This document shows, piece after piece, positions 44,037-52,632 of a stretch of 64,000 nt of DNA. A program made the position numbers and the translations under genes. Where the stretch lies: contig CAJXVU010000007.1 of assembly GCA_913062555.1 (NCBI GenBank), forward strand, positions 43,971-107,970, written 5' to 3'. This stretch comes from an uncultured Bacteroidota bacterium. Its GTDB lineage: Bacteria; Bacteroidota; Bacteroidia; Flavobacteriales; Flavobacteriaceae. Within the stretch, counting starts at the first letter, position 1; each line of letters opens with the position of its first letter. The notes under the pieces were generated by a model. That model had not been told where the DNA came from. It saw only the letters and a program-made list of their open reading frames with translations, and ran no database searches.

Positions 44037-44657
44037 ATGAAAATAAAATTTTATTTAATATTATTATTTATCTGTTTGTCTTGTAATAAAAATGATGGTT
44101 TTATTAGTGATACTATAGGCGGGCAAAATGGCTTTGCCAATGGTTGCCCCGACGCCTTTTACCCCAATTGGGAGACCTCTCCACATTTATTGCCCTATCC
44201 GGTAGGAGATTCTTATACTATTGGATTAAGTCATTGTAGTGGGTCGGCACATTCAGAAGGAGAACCAGATCAATTTGCTATAGACTTTATAATGGAGGTA
44301 GGCACGCTTCTTACGGCGTCTAGAAAAGGAACTATTATGTTTGTTGAAGAATCGGGTCTTGATAATGAATTCCCAAATAATATGATTGTATTAAGAGATG
44401 AAGACGGTTTTTTTCTTCAATACCATCACCTAACACATAATGGTGCTATCGTAGAGCAAGGACAATTTGTTGAAGAAGGAGACCCCATAGGATATAGCGG
44501 TTCTAGCGGCACAGCAAGATCTCCGCATTTGCATTTCGTTGCCACAGGAATTAACTGGCAATATCCTTATCAATCATTACCAATTACATTTAGAAATACT
44601 TCCGGAAATCCGAAAAGTTTAATCCAAGGAGAGACATATGAAGCACTACCATTTTAA
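44037..44657 (+). CDS. M23 family metallopeptidase lipoprotein
   Basis: 206 residues. Lipoprotein signal ILLFICLSC, then a LytM-type peptidase domain: AHSEGEPDQFAIDFIM (His/Asp zinc ligands), VGTLLTASRKGTIMFVEES, HHLTHNGAIVEQGQFVEEGDPIGYSGSSG and the second zinc motif SPHLHF. Such enzymes cut peptidoglycan cross-links or peptide bonds of Gly-rich type. The H-L-H motif and upstream His are both present, so activity is likely. It is 77 bases after the DUF6265-type gene and 21 bases before the M28 gene, suggesting a loose cluster of exported enzymes. Confidence 0.88.
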   Translation: MKIKFYLILLFICLSCNKNDGFISDTIGGQNGFANGCPDAFYPNWETSPHLLPYPVGDSYTIGLSHCSGSAHSEGEPDQFAIDFIMEVGTLLTASRKGTIMFVEESGLDNEFPNNMIVLRDEDGFFLQYHHLTHNGAIVEQGQFVEEGDPIGYSGSSGTARSPHLHFVATGINWQYPYQSLPITFRNTSGNPKSLIQGETYEALPF

Positions 44658-44678
44658 AACTAACCAACCTATATAAAA

Positions 44679-46013
44679 ATGCGAAATAATTTATTCATTG
44701 CGTTCTTAGTTTTGTCTATGACAGCGAGCGCCCAGACCAACCAAAAAATTTATGATATTATTAATTCCGTTTCAGCAGACCGGATTAAGCAAGATGTAAA
44801 AACGCTTACCAATTTTGGAACGAGACACACTTTAAGTGACACAATTTCAAAAACAAGAGGTATTGGCGCCGCTAGACGATGGATAAAATCAGAATTTGAA
44901 AATATTTCATCAAATTGTGACAATTGTCTTAATGTTTTTTATCAAAAAAATCTAATTCCCAAAGGTGATAATGCACGAATTGTTCATGACGTTTGGGTAT
45001 CAAATGTTGTTGCTATTCAAACTGGTACAAAATACCCTAACCGATATATCATTATGAGTGGAGATATTGATTCCCGAGTTTCCGATCCAGCCAATTTTAC
45101 CTCTGATTCTCCAGGTGCAAATGATAATGCTTCGGGTATGGCAGGCACTATAGAAGCGGCCCGTGTATTGAGCAAATATAAATTTGAAAGCAGTATTATT
45201 TATGTCGGTCTATCAGGTGAAGAACAAGGACTTTATGGTGGTAAAGGACTAGCTGAACATGCCCAAAACAATGGCTGGGAAATTATTGGCATTATGAATA
45301 ATGATATGATTGGAAATATAAAAGGTGTCGACGGCGTAATAGATAACAGAACATTTAGAATTTTCTCTGAACCTGTCCCACCTACTGAAACTGAGCGTGA
45401 ACGTAGAATGCGTCGCTTTTACGGTGGAGAAGTCGATGGCATATCACGACAATTGGCACGTTATATTCATAAAAACGTAAAAACGTATATGCCAGAAATG
45501 AACCCAATGATGGTGTACAGATTAGACCGTTTTGGTCGTGGTGGTCATCACCGTCCTTTTAATGATGCTGGGTTTGCAGGTATTCGTATTATGGAAGCTC
45601 ACGAAAATTACACCCAACAACATCAAGATATACGTGTAGAAAATGGTATCGCTTATGGTGATACTTTTGAACATGTTAATTTTCCATATGCAAAAAAGCT
45701 AACTGCTGTTAATGCTATTAACTTAGCTAGCTTGGCAACTGCCCCACCAGCTCCAAAAGATCTGGCCATTGGGGGAATTGTTCAGGCTTCGGCAAAATTT
45801 AAATGGGAGAAAGTTGAAGGCGCTGTTGGCTATAAAATATATTGGCGAGATACGACCTCTCCAACCTGGGATAAAAGCCGTTATGTTGGTAATGTCTCCG
45901 AGTTTACTTTAGATGGTATCGTAATAGATAATTTTTTCTTTGGCGTGGCATCAGTCGGAAAAGATGGTCATGAAAGTATGGTTGTATTTCCTAACAAAAC
46001 GTTTAGAAACTAG
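44679..46013 (+). CDS. M28 family aminopeptidase-like protein with altered zinc ligand
   Basis: 444 residues, signal peptide ending TASAQ. The M28 domain shows SPGANDNASGMAG (bridging Asp), SGEEQGLYGG (catalytic Glu pair), MNNDMIGN and a late His in EAHENY. The first zinc motif, usually GHxDS, reads SGDIDSR (Asp129 instead of His). A C-terminal fibronectin-III-like domain starts near residue 350 (PPAPKDLAIGGIVQASAKFKWEKVEGAVGYKIYWRD). If Asp can coordinate zinc the protein is an exported aminopeptidase; otherwise it may be inactive or altered in specificity. Confidence 0.87.
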   Translation: MRNNLFIAFLVLSMTASAQTNQKIYDIINSVSADRIKQDVKTLTNFGTRHTLSDTISKTRGIGAARRWIKSEFENISSNCDNCLNVFYQKNLIPKGDNARIVHDVWVSNVVAIQTGTKYPNRYIIMSGDIDSRVSDPANFTSDSPGANDNASGMAGTIEAARVLSKYKFESSIIYVGLSGEEQGLYGGKGLAEHAQNNGWEIIGIMNNDMIGNIKGVDGVIDNRTFRIFSEPVPPTETERERRMRRFYGGEVDGISRQLARYIHKNVKTYMPEMNPMMVYRLDRFGRGGHHRPFNDAGFAGIRIMEAHENYTQQHQDIRVENGIAYGDTFEHVNFPYAKKLTAVNAINLASLATAPPAPKDLAIGGIVQASAKFKWEKVEGAVGYKIYWRDTTSPTWDKSRYVGNVSEFTLDGIVIDNFFFGVASVGKDGHESMVVFPNKTFRN

Positions 46014-46179
46014 ATTACCGAAAATGAAACATCAGTAACTAAAAATTTAATCGCATAATGAAATGTCATATACTCACATATGGTCTCATGAAATTGATTC
46101 TTAAATTTAACAGAAAAAAAATAAAATATATTTATCTTTTCCCATTACTTTGAATGATCTAAATAATTAATTTTTACAC

Positions 46180-47808
46180 ATGAATAAAAAGCTCATTATT
46201 TGCTTAGGATTCCTCCTAACAGGTATTTCACTTCTTGCACAACATCAAAATTTCACAAGACAGGACACTTTACGAGGCTCTATTACACCCGAAAGAGAAT
46301 GGTGGGACTTAACTTATTACCATTTAGATGTAAAAATTAATCCCGACAAGAAATACATTTCGGGTAAAAACACCATTCATTATAGAGTTTTACGGGAGCA
46401 CTCTACTATGCAAATAGACTTACAAGCTCCCTTAAAAATCACCAAGGTCCTTGACAATAATAATAAACCACTTGAAGTTTTTCATGAAGGCAATGCTCAT
46501 TTTGTAAAACTTTCTAAATCACAAAAGGTAGGAGACATTAATACTATTGATGTGTATTACGAAGGGGTCCCACAAGAAGCTAAAAACGCCCCATGGGATG
46601 GTGGTTTCTCATGGAAAAAAGACAACAACGGAAATCATTTTATAGCAACCTCTTGTCAAGGCTTAGGCGCAAGTGTTTGGTGGCCAAATAAGGATCATAT
46701 GTACGATGAAGTAGATAGTATGCTAATTAGTGTTAACATCCCTAAAGGACTTACCAATATTTCCAATGGTAAATTGCGAAGTATTGAAGAACATGATGAT
46801 GATACAGTAACGTCTCATTGGTTTGTAAGCAACCCTATTAATAACTATGGTATAAATGTGAATATTGGTGATTATGTACACTTTTCAGAAGGTTTTAATG
46901 GCGAAAAAGGACCATTAGATTTAAATTATTATGTCCTACGCGATAACCTTGAAAAAGCAAAAGTTCATTTTAAAGATACGCCAAAAATGATGAAAGCTTT
47001 TGAACATTGGTTTGGTCCTTATCCCTTTTATGAAGATGGATTCAAACTCGTTGAAGTTCCATATCTAGGTATGGAACACCAAAGTTCCATAACCTATGGC
47101 AACAAGTATAAAAAAGGTTATTTAGGAAGAGATTTATCAGGAACTGGTTGGGGGTTAAAATTCGATTTTATTATTATTCACGAATCTGGCCATGAGTGGT
47201 TTGCAAATAATATTACCAATATAGATATTGCAGATATGTGGATTCATGAAGGATTTACAGCTTATTCAGAAAGCTTATATCTTGAGTATCATTTTGGAAA
47301 AAAAGCTGGAGATGAATATGCAGTTGGTAAAGGAAAACATATTAACAATGATAGACCTATAATTGGTTATTATGATGTAAACAAGGAAGGCTCAGGCGAC
47401 ATGTACAACAAAGGTGCTTTCATGATTCACACATTGAGGCAACTTATTGAAGATGATGAAAAATGGCGAATGATATTACGAGGATTAAATGAAACATTCT
47501 ATCATCAAACCGTTACGACCCAACAAATAGAAGATTACCTCAGTAAGGAGACAAAAATAGATTTAACCGCATTCTTTGATCAATATTTAAGAGATATACG
47601 TATTCCTACTTTAGAATATAAAATCGAAAACAACACTTTTAAATATCGCTATTCGGAGATAGTTGAAAATTTTGATATGCCAATTAAAATAAATTTTGAA
47701 GGGGCTCAAAAGTGGCTATTTCCAAAAGCCCATTGGCAAACAATGCCTATTAAAGATGATAATATAAAAGTTAATGAAAACTTCTTGGTATACTCAACCA
47801 AATTATAG
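46180..47808 (+). CDS. M1 family aminopeptidase (aminopeptidase N-like)
   Basis: 542 residues, signal peptide ending SLLAQ. N-terminal beta domain (YYHLDVKINPDKKYISGKNTIHY), substrate loop VPYLGMEHQSSITYGN (GxMEN-like, here GMEHQ), zinc motif HESGH (His334, Glu335, His338) with the third ligand Glu357 exactly 18 residues on in WIHEGF, and a helical C-terminal part. The C-terminal arch is short, as in compact bacterial M1 enzymes. It likely trims peptides in the periplasm. It ends one base before the convergent rid gene, and its terminator seems to lie inside that gene. Confidence 0.93.
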   Translation: MNKKLIICLGFLLTGISLLAQHQNFTRQDTLRGSITPEREWWDLTYYHLDVKINPDKKYISGKNTIHYRVLREHSTMQIDLQAPLKITKVLDNNNKPLEVFHEGNAHFVKLSKSQKVGDINTIDVYYEGVPQEAKNAPWDGGFSWKKDNNGNHFIATSCQGLGASVWWPNKDHMYDEVDSMLISVNIPKGLTNISNGKLRSIEEHDDDTVTSHWFVSNPINNYGINVNIGDYVHFSEGFNGEKGPLDLNYYVLRDNLEKAKVHFKDTPKMMKAFEHWFGPYPFYEDGFKLVEVPYLGMEHQSSITYGNKYKKGYLGRDLSGTGWGLKFDFIIIHESGHEWFANNITNIDIADMWIHEGFTAYSESLYLEYHFGKKAGDEYAVGKGKHINNDRPIIGYYDVNKEGSGDMYNKGAFMIHTLRQLIEDDEKWRMILRGLNETFYHQTVTTQQIEDYLSKETKIDLTAFFDQYLRDIRIPTLEYKIENNTFKYRYSEIVENFDMPIKINFEGAQKWLFPKAHWQTMPIKDDNIKVNENFLVYSTKL

Positions 47809-47809
47809 C

Positions 47810-48205
47810 TTAGGTTAAATCTTTAACAGCAGTTCCAGTCACTTTAATTTTTCCGCCATAAGGCAATGCCTGTGCTTGATAAATAGTTCTTGCAGGTCTT
47901 TTGTTTTCTGGAAATAACTCCAAATACAATTGGTTTATTTCTGAAAGATTATCCAAATTATCAAAGGCGATATCGATAAATACGATATCGCCTTTTTCAA
48001 ATCCAGAACTTTCGAGTACCATAAAAAAATTCGAAAAGGCCAATTTAGCCTCCTCGAGAGCTGTTCCATTAATATATTCTCCAGCAACATTCGTTGATAA
48101 TTGCCCACTAACAAAGCACATGTTATTAGCGACTACTGCTTGGCTAATTGGGCTAGTACAACTTGGTATTCCTTCAACATTTACTATATATTTTTTAGCT
48201 CCCAT
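47810..48205 (-). CDS. Rid/YjgF-YER057c family protein
   Basis: 131 residues, the usual Rid length, a trimeric chorismate-mutase-like fold. Motifs: ISQAVVANNMCFVSGQL and KRPARTIYQAQALPYGGKIKVTGTAV. The Arg of RPART, needed for imine deamination, is present. The Glu that follows LP in classic RidA (VEIEAIA) is replaced by Lys (KIKVTGTA), so it is probably a member of another Rid subgroup and might not hydrolyse 2-aminoacrylate. It is encoded convergently with the M1 gene, one base apart. Confidence 0.88.
   Translation of the reverse strand: MGAKKYIVNVEGIPSCTSPISQAVVANNMCFVSGQLSTNVAGEYINGTALEEAKLAFSNFFMVLESSGFEKGDIVFIDIAFDNLDNLSEINQLYLELFPENKRPARTIYQAQALPYGGKIKVTGTAVKDLT
47963..47997 (+). terminator. 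Terminator-like inverted repeat inside the rid coding region
   Basis: A perfect 13-bp stem (AAAGGCGATATCG / CGATATCGCCTTT) with a 7-base loop, followed on the plus strand by further T's. It lies 155 bases past the M1 stop and could end the M1 transcript within the antisense strand of rid, where it encodes KGDIVFIDIAF. Confidence 0.5.
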
Positions 48206-48301
48206 ATCTTTTCTAAACTTTATTTTTATACTGTTTTAGTAAATTTATATATTGATGACAATTATTCCTCTTTCACGTGGTAACCAAACACCTCACATTT
48301 G

Positions 48302-48319
48302 TGCATTTGTAGAAATGCA
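48302..48319. repeat. Short inverted repeat upstream of rid
   Basis: TGCATTT and AAATGCA around GTAG, about 100 bases upstream of the rid start and between rid and the end of the DJ-1/DUF2911 operon. There is no T-run, so it is more likely an operator or chance repeat than a terminator. Confidence 0.3.
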
Positions 48320-48359
48320 ATTAAACAAAAAATAAACTAACACTTAATATTTTTAGACC

Positions 48360-49409
48360 TTATTTTATGCTTGCTATTACGCTATCAAAATATACATATT
48401 GATCTGCAGGCGCTTTTTCTTTTGCTTCTTTATAGTATTTCAAAGCCATTTTTTTATTCCCATCTTTTAAATACGCTTCGCCTAAACTATCTATAAATCT
48501 CCATATTAAAGTGTCATTTGAGTGCTTTTCAATATTAAAAGTAAATATTTTAATAGCTTCCTTTATTTTATTTTCATTTAACAATGAGTAACCATAAATA
48601 TTTAACTCCCAGATATTTCCTATTGGAAATGCTTCATTCATTATTTTTTCAGCAGCTACATGTTGTCCTTTTTTTGATAACAAATCGGCTTTAACTCTTA
48701 AATTACTGAAAGTCTTTTTTATAGATATAGAGTTTTCTGCCCAAGTCATAGCTTCATCTAAATTGGTGTTGTTTTGTAAACAATAAGAGGCTAATTGCAT
48801 ATAGCCAATTCCCGAATTACCTGTTTGACCTTCTAACTCTACTTTTGCGTTTTCAATTACAATTTGTACGACATCAAACTCAATTTTAAAAGGCACACGC
48901 ACATCGGCCCAATCTAATACAGCAACTAAATTGTTTGCAGAACGCTCTGTAAAATTATATCCCAACCGTTCCTGAAAAGCATTACTCTTTGGTGCTACAG
49001 ACACTTTTAATGCAGTTTCTTTTTCTGTAGGAAGAACGGTTCCCCAGTTTTTGCTGTTTTTTGAAAATATGATTTGAAATTTTTGCTTACCAGGAATCAT
49101 ATATAAACCATAAGTCCCCGCTTTTATCTTTTCCCCCTCAACCATGGCGTTGTGGGTAAAATGAATTGTAGTATTTTCATTTGCGCCTGCTCTCCAAATC
49201 GCATTATATGGAATAATACCGCCAAATATCTTTCTGCCTAAAGCACCGGGGCTATTGTATTTAATTGTGACATCAGAGATACCAACTCGTTGAGTAATAG
49301 TTGCATCTTGACTAACCTCTGGCATTGTTAATGTTTGCGCTTGTACAAAAGTAATAGCAAGTAATAATAATAGTAATGATACTATCTTTTTGCTTTTTTC
49401 AGTTTTCAT
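48360..49409 (-). CDS. DUF2911 protein with TPR-like C-terminus (copy 2)
   Basis: 349 residues, signal peptide ending FVQAQ. DUF2911 domain at about residues 30-190: ISDVTIKYNSPGALGRKIFGGIIPYNAIWRAGANENTTIHF, AGTYGLYMIPGKQKFQIIFSKNSKNWG and YNFTERSANNLVAVLDWADVRVPF. The C-terminal part has tetratricopeptide-like helices (SYCLQNNTNLDEAMTWAENSI; LNENKIKEAIKIFTFNIEKH; GNKKMALKYYKEAKEKAP). DUF2911 is exported and biochemically uncharacterised. The gene closes the leftward seven-gene operon and is a diverged paralogue of the 53751 gene. Confidence 0.88.
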   Translation of the reverse strand: MKTEKSKKIVSLLLLLLAITFVQAQTLTMPEVSQDATITQRVGISDVTIKYNSPGALGRKIFGGIIPYNAIWRAGANENTTIHFTHNAMVEGEKIKAGTYGLYMIPGKQKFQIIFSKNSKNWGTVLPTEKETALKVSVAPKSNAFQERLGYNFTERSANNLVAVLDWADVRVPFKIEFDVVQIVIENAKVELEGQTGNSGIGYMQLASYCLQNNTNLDEAMTWAENSISIKKTFSNLRVKADLLSKKGQHVAAEKIMNEAFPIGNIWELNIYGYSLLNENKIKEAIKIFTFNIEKHSNDTLIWRFIDSLGEAYLKDGNKKMALKYYKEAKEKAPADQYVYFDSVIASIK

Positions 49410-49464
49410 AAATCTTATGGTGTGTTAATATGAAAAAGGGAAACCCTTTTCCGCTTTTTATAGA

Positions 49465-50970
49465 TTATTTTTTAAAAAAATTTGACCAAAGTGATCTTTG
49501 TTCATTTGTTGCATTATTAGATACTGATAGAATGTGACCGTCAAAACTAAGCCCCATTAACGCTGCATTTTTATACAAAGGGATTTCATCTGGGGTACTA
49601 ATGTATTTATCAAAAGCAGCAAATACTCTTTCCCCATAAAGAAATTGGACTGCTTCATATAGTTTGGGCATGGTTAATGTTTCTCCATTCTTAGGGTGCT
49701 TTTTTAATAAATATACCCACAAATCATTCAGCCTTTTTTTGCCATTGCTTTCATGGCGAATTAAAAAGTCTAAAGAAATAGCAGCTATAAAACCACCACT
49801 ATAAACCATATTATAATTTTTAAATTTTTCTGAACCCGCTGATTTCAATGTCAATTTACCATCTAATTTTGCTTGGTACTTCTTCATTTGCTTAACAATG
49901 GTGTTTAGGAATTCCGTTTCATTTAAAGCGCCTACTCTTAATTCTGCAGAATAAGTACCAAATTCTGCTGCAAAACCTTCTTTAAACCACACAAATGATG
50001 GTGGGTCTTCTCCTAATTCAAGTTGGTTATTGGTGAAACTATGATAAACTTCATGAGCAATAACATGAATCGTACCTTTAGACAAACCATTTACATCTCT
50101 CATACTAGGCCCCATAGACAGAGATATAGCATTTCCCATCATTTCTCCACCACCATAACTAGCATCTGAAACTACTACAACAATATTTGCATTTAATGGT
50201 GACTGATACAACTTGCCATAATGTGTGAAATATTGTTGTAATTGTTGCTTTATCTGTTGGTGTACTTTAACAGTATACTCTCCTGAAAAAGCCATTCTAA
50301 GCGATACTCCTCCTGCATTAAATTCAGCATGTTGATGTGTTCCAGCAAAAAATGCAGAATTCAACAAATTTTCAGTAACATCTACAATAAAAGAATTCTC
50401 TTTTTTTGACTTACCCCACTGTGTTGTTACATGCCACTCTTTGGGTACGTCAAAGTTTATATTAATATCCTCAGTTGTTTTCCCAGCAATGAATAATGCT
50501 CGACCAGCCCACATAACCCCACTATCATTGGCATAAGCGGCTCCATTATCACCGGCGGCAAGCTTTGGTACTACTTGATCATGTCCAAGACGTACCTGAT
50601 AGGATAGTGTTACCATACCTTCTTGGTAATCTTGTATTTCCCAGCTACTATTTTTCTTAGCGACAACTTTTAAATTACGTCCAGATTCACTTATAGCTTG
50701 TACATTTTCCACAAACGTAGCCCAGCCATTCTTCAAGCCATGCTCATTATGTTCATTCATAGCAACTATCTTTCCATCTGGCTCTATTATAGCAACAATT
50801 TTTGCTAAACGAGGATTTTCTTTTTCAACAGATATGGTGTACTCATGACTTAAAGTTATACTTTTCTTGTTTTCTACCAATACATTCTCGTTTCTACAGC
50901 CTACAAATATTAAAGCAATTAGAGATAGCATTGATATTCCACTAAGTTTTATATTTAATATTTTCATCAT
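49465..50970 (-). CDS. HExxH metallopeptidase-like lipoprotein
   Basis: About 500 residues with a lipoprotein signal (ISMLSLIALIFVGC). An N-terminal all-beta region is followed by a gluzincin-type zinc site: HEVYH (His306, Glu307, His310) and, 21 residues later, Glu331 in WFKEGFAAEFGTY. The W-F-x-E-G-F-A helix resembles M1 and M61 peptidases. Helical C-terminal part as in those families, including SGGFIAAISLDFLIRH. It has no clear GxMEN motif, so M61-like or a new branch is likely. It begins at the base following the upstream DJ-1 gene's stop. Confidence 0.78.
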   Translation of the reverse strand: MMKILNIKLSGISMLSLIALIFVGCRNENVLVENKKSITLSHEYTISVEKENPRLAKIVAIIEPDGKIVAMNEHNEHGLKNGWATFVENVQAISESGRNLKVVAKKNSSWEIQDYQEGMVTLSYQVRLGHDQVVPKLAAGDNGAAYANDSGVMWAGRALFIAGKTTEDININFDVPKEWHVTTQWGKSKKENSFIVDVTENLLNSAFFAGTHQHAEFNAGGVSLRMAFSGEYTVKVHQQIKQQLQQYFTHYGKLYQSPLNANIVVVVSDASYGGGEMMGNAISLSMGPSMRDVNGLSKGTIHVIAHEVYHSFTNNQLELGEDPPSFVWFKEGFAAEFGTYSAELRVGALNETEFLNTIVKQMKKYQAKLDGKLTLKSAGSEKFKNYNMVYSGGFIAAISLDFLIRHESNGKKRLNDLWVYLLKKHPKNGETLTMPKLYEAVQFLYGERVFAAFDKYISTPDEIPLYKNAALMGLSFDGHILSVSNNATNEQRSLWSNFFKK

Positions 50971-51774
50971 TTATTTATTGAATGATTCATATTTATACTC
51001 CAAATTGTTACCAATAGCTTTCGCCCAATCTTTACCCAAAATTCTCTCGATTAAATGAAAAGAAGCATCAATTCCGGCAGAAACCCCAGCAGACGTGATA
51101 ACTTTACCATTATCAATAAAGCGTGAATTATGATGTACTTTTTTAATAGTTGGGTAATTCTTTTCTAAAATATCTATGCCAGCGTTATGGGTAGTTGCTT
51201 CTAAAGCATCTAAAATACCTAACTCAGCAAGAATAAAAGCTCCCGTACAAATCGAAAATGTATAATCGACTTCCGCTGAGTTTTCCTTTATCCATTGCAA
51301 AGTGTCATCTCCAACACTAGTCCACATACCGCCTGGAATTATTAAAATATCTGGTTTAGGACTATCTAATATGCTATATTGAGGGTTTACACTTAAGTTT
51401 GGCATAGTTGTAACGGGTTCTCTCGTAGCAGCAACGGTATAAACATTAAAATTTTCATCTCCTGCAGAGGTAAAAACGTCATAAGGTCCGGCATAATCAA
51501 GAACCTGAGCATGGTTAAATAATAAAATAGCCACATTCATAGGCTTATCTAAATTTTTTAAATAGCTAAAAGGCTCGGTTACAGCAACCAGTTTCATACC
51601 ACAACCTGAACAAGCTCCAGGTTTGTCAAAATGTTTTCCATCATTACTACATCCACAAGGTGAACATTGGTATATTACTTCCGGTTTATCTTGAGCAAAG
51701 GCTTGTCCTTGAAAAGCGATGAACAATATTAAACAAGTTATCGAGGTCAAAAAAATGTTAACGTTAGGTTTCAT
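50971..51774 (-). CDS. Secreted DJ-1/PfpI protein with Cys-rich metal-binding N-terminus (copy 2)
   Basis: 267 residues from ATG 51774 (signal peptide to AFAQ); an upstream ATG at 51798 would spoil the signal. Residues 35-62 form a small Cys-rich unit (Cys37, 40, 42, 55, 58; QCSPCGC...GACSGCGMKL) like heavy-metal-binding zinc ribbons. The rest is a DJ-1/PfpI domain: VAILLFNHAQVLDYAGPYDV, DILIIPGGMW, nucleophile Cys176 in SICTGAFILAELG, EATTHNAG, and TSAGVSAGIDASFHLIERILG. The closest known relatives by motif are isonitrile hydratase-like and GlxA N-terminal domains. The true reaction is unknown. It is a paralogue of the next gene upstream. Confidence 0.85.
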   Translation of the reverse strand: MKPNVNIFLTSITCLILFIAFQGQAFAQDKPEVIYQCSPCGCSNDGKHFDKPGACSGCGMKLVAVTEPFSYLKNLDKPMNVAILLFNHAQVLDYAGPYDVFTSAGDENFNVYTVAATREPVTTMPNLSVNPQYSILDSPKPDILIIPGGMWTSVGDDTLQWIKENSAEVDYTFSICTGAFILAELGILDALEATTHNAGIDILEKNYPTIKKVHHNSRFIDNGKVITSAGVSAGIDASFHLIERILGKDWAKAIGNNLEYKYESFNK

Positions 51775-51797
51775 ATTTCTATATTTATAAATCAACA

Positions 51798-52607
51798 TTA
51801 TTGTTTCTTTTCATAGGGGTTGTCCGCAGTTAGTAATAAACCTTCTCCCGGTTTCCACTTATCATACTCCATATAGAATGCAACTTCTTTCGCCTTTTCA
51901 AGACCTTCAAATTTTGCCACCATATGTAGTGCTCCGTCAATTCCTGCAGAAACACCAGCTGTTGTAATCACAGTACCATTATCAACAAAACGCACATTTC
52001 TTTTTACATTTACATTGGGATACCGGTTTTCAAAATCACTAAGTGCACCGTGAAATGTGGTTGCAGTATGACCATTCAAAATTCCTGCTTCTGCTAAAAC
52101 AAAGGCGCCAGTACAAACTGAAAAGTAGTAATCAACGTCAGTCCGTGATTTCACCCAATCAATAACTTTTTCATCTCTATAAGCATTGTCTGCATTTCCT
52201 CCAAAAAAGGCCAGAATATCCGACTTCGGCGCATCGGCAATACTATAATCTGGGATCACCTTAAGAATCCCTTGTGAACGTATAGGCGCCTTTGTTTTTG
52301 AAACTGTAAAGACCTCATAACCAGCATAAGAGAAAACTTCCATAGGACCTGCAAAATCCAAAACCTCAACGCCTTCCTGTAAATAAAATGCAATTTTTTT
52401 CTTGTCTTTAAATGCTTCTGCCATGTCGTGCTCCCTTTTTTCTTTAGTTATTAAATCCATATTGCAAACATCACATTTGCCTGCTTTTTCAAAAGTTCTT
52501 GTATCACAAGCAGCATCACATGGCGGACACACGAAATTGTGTGCTTCATGTTCTTGCGCAGTAATATTACTTGCTATTAATACTAGAATTACAAATATTT
52601 TTTTCAT
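51798..52607 (-). CDS. Secreted DJ-1/PfpI protein with Cys-rich metal-binding N-terminus (copy 1)
   Basis: 269 residues, signal peptide MKKIFVILVLIASNITAQ. Cys-rich unit at 25-52 (Cys27, 30, 34, 45, 48; VCPPCDAAC...GKCDVCNMDL), then the DJ-1 fold: IAFYLQEGVEVLDFAGPMEV, nucleophile Cys165 in SVCTGAFVLAEAG, HTATTFHGA and TTAGVSAGIDGALHMV. It keeps the elbow and aspartate (LDFAGP) seen in isonitrile hydratases. The combination of an exported DJ-1 domain with a metal-binding ribbon is uncommon. It sits 23 bases upstream of its paralogue. Confidence 0.85.
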   Translation of the reverse strand: MKKIFVILVLIASNITAQEHEAHNFVCPPCDAACDTRTFEKAGKCDVCNMDLITKEKREHDMAEAFKDKKKIAFYLQEGVEVLDFAGPMEVFSYAGYEVFTVSKTKAPIRSQGILKVIPDYSIADAPKSDILAFFGGNADNAYRDEKVIDWVKSRTDVDYYFSVCTGAFVLAEAGILNGHTATTFHGALSDFENRYPNVNVKRNVRFVDNGTVITTAGVSAGIDGALHMVAKFEGLEKAKEVAFYMEYDKWKPGEGLLLTADNPYEKKQ

Positions 52608-52632
52608 ACTATTATTTATTAAAATACTGAGG

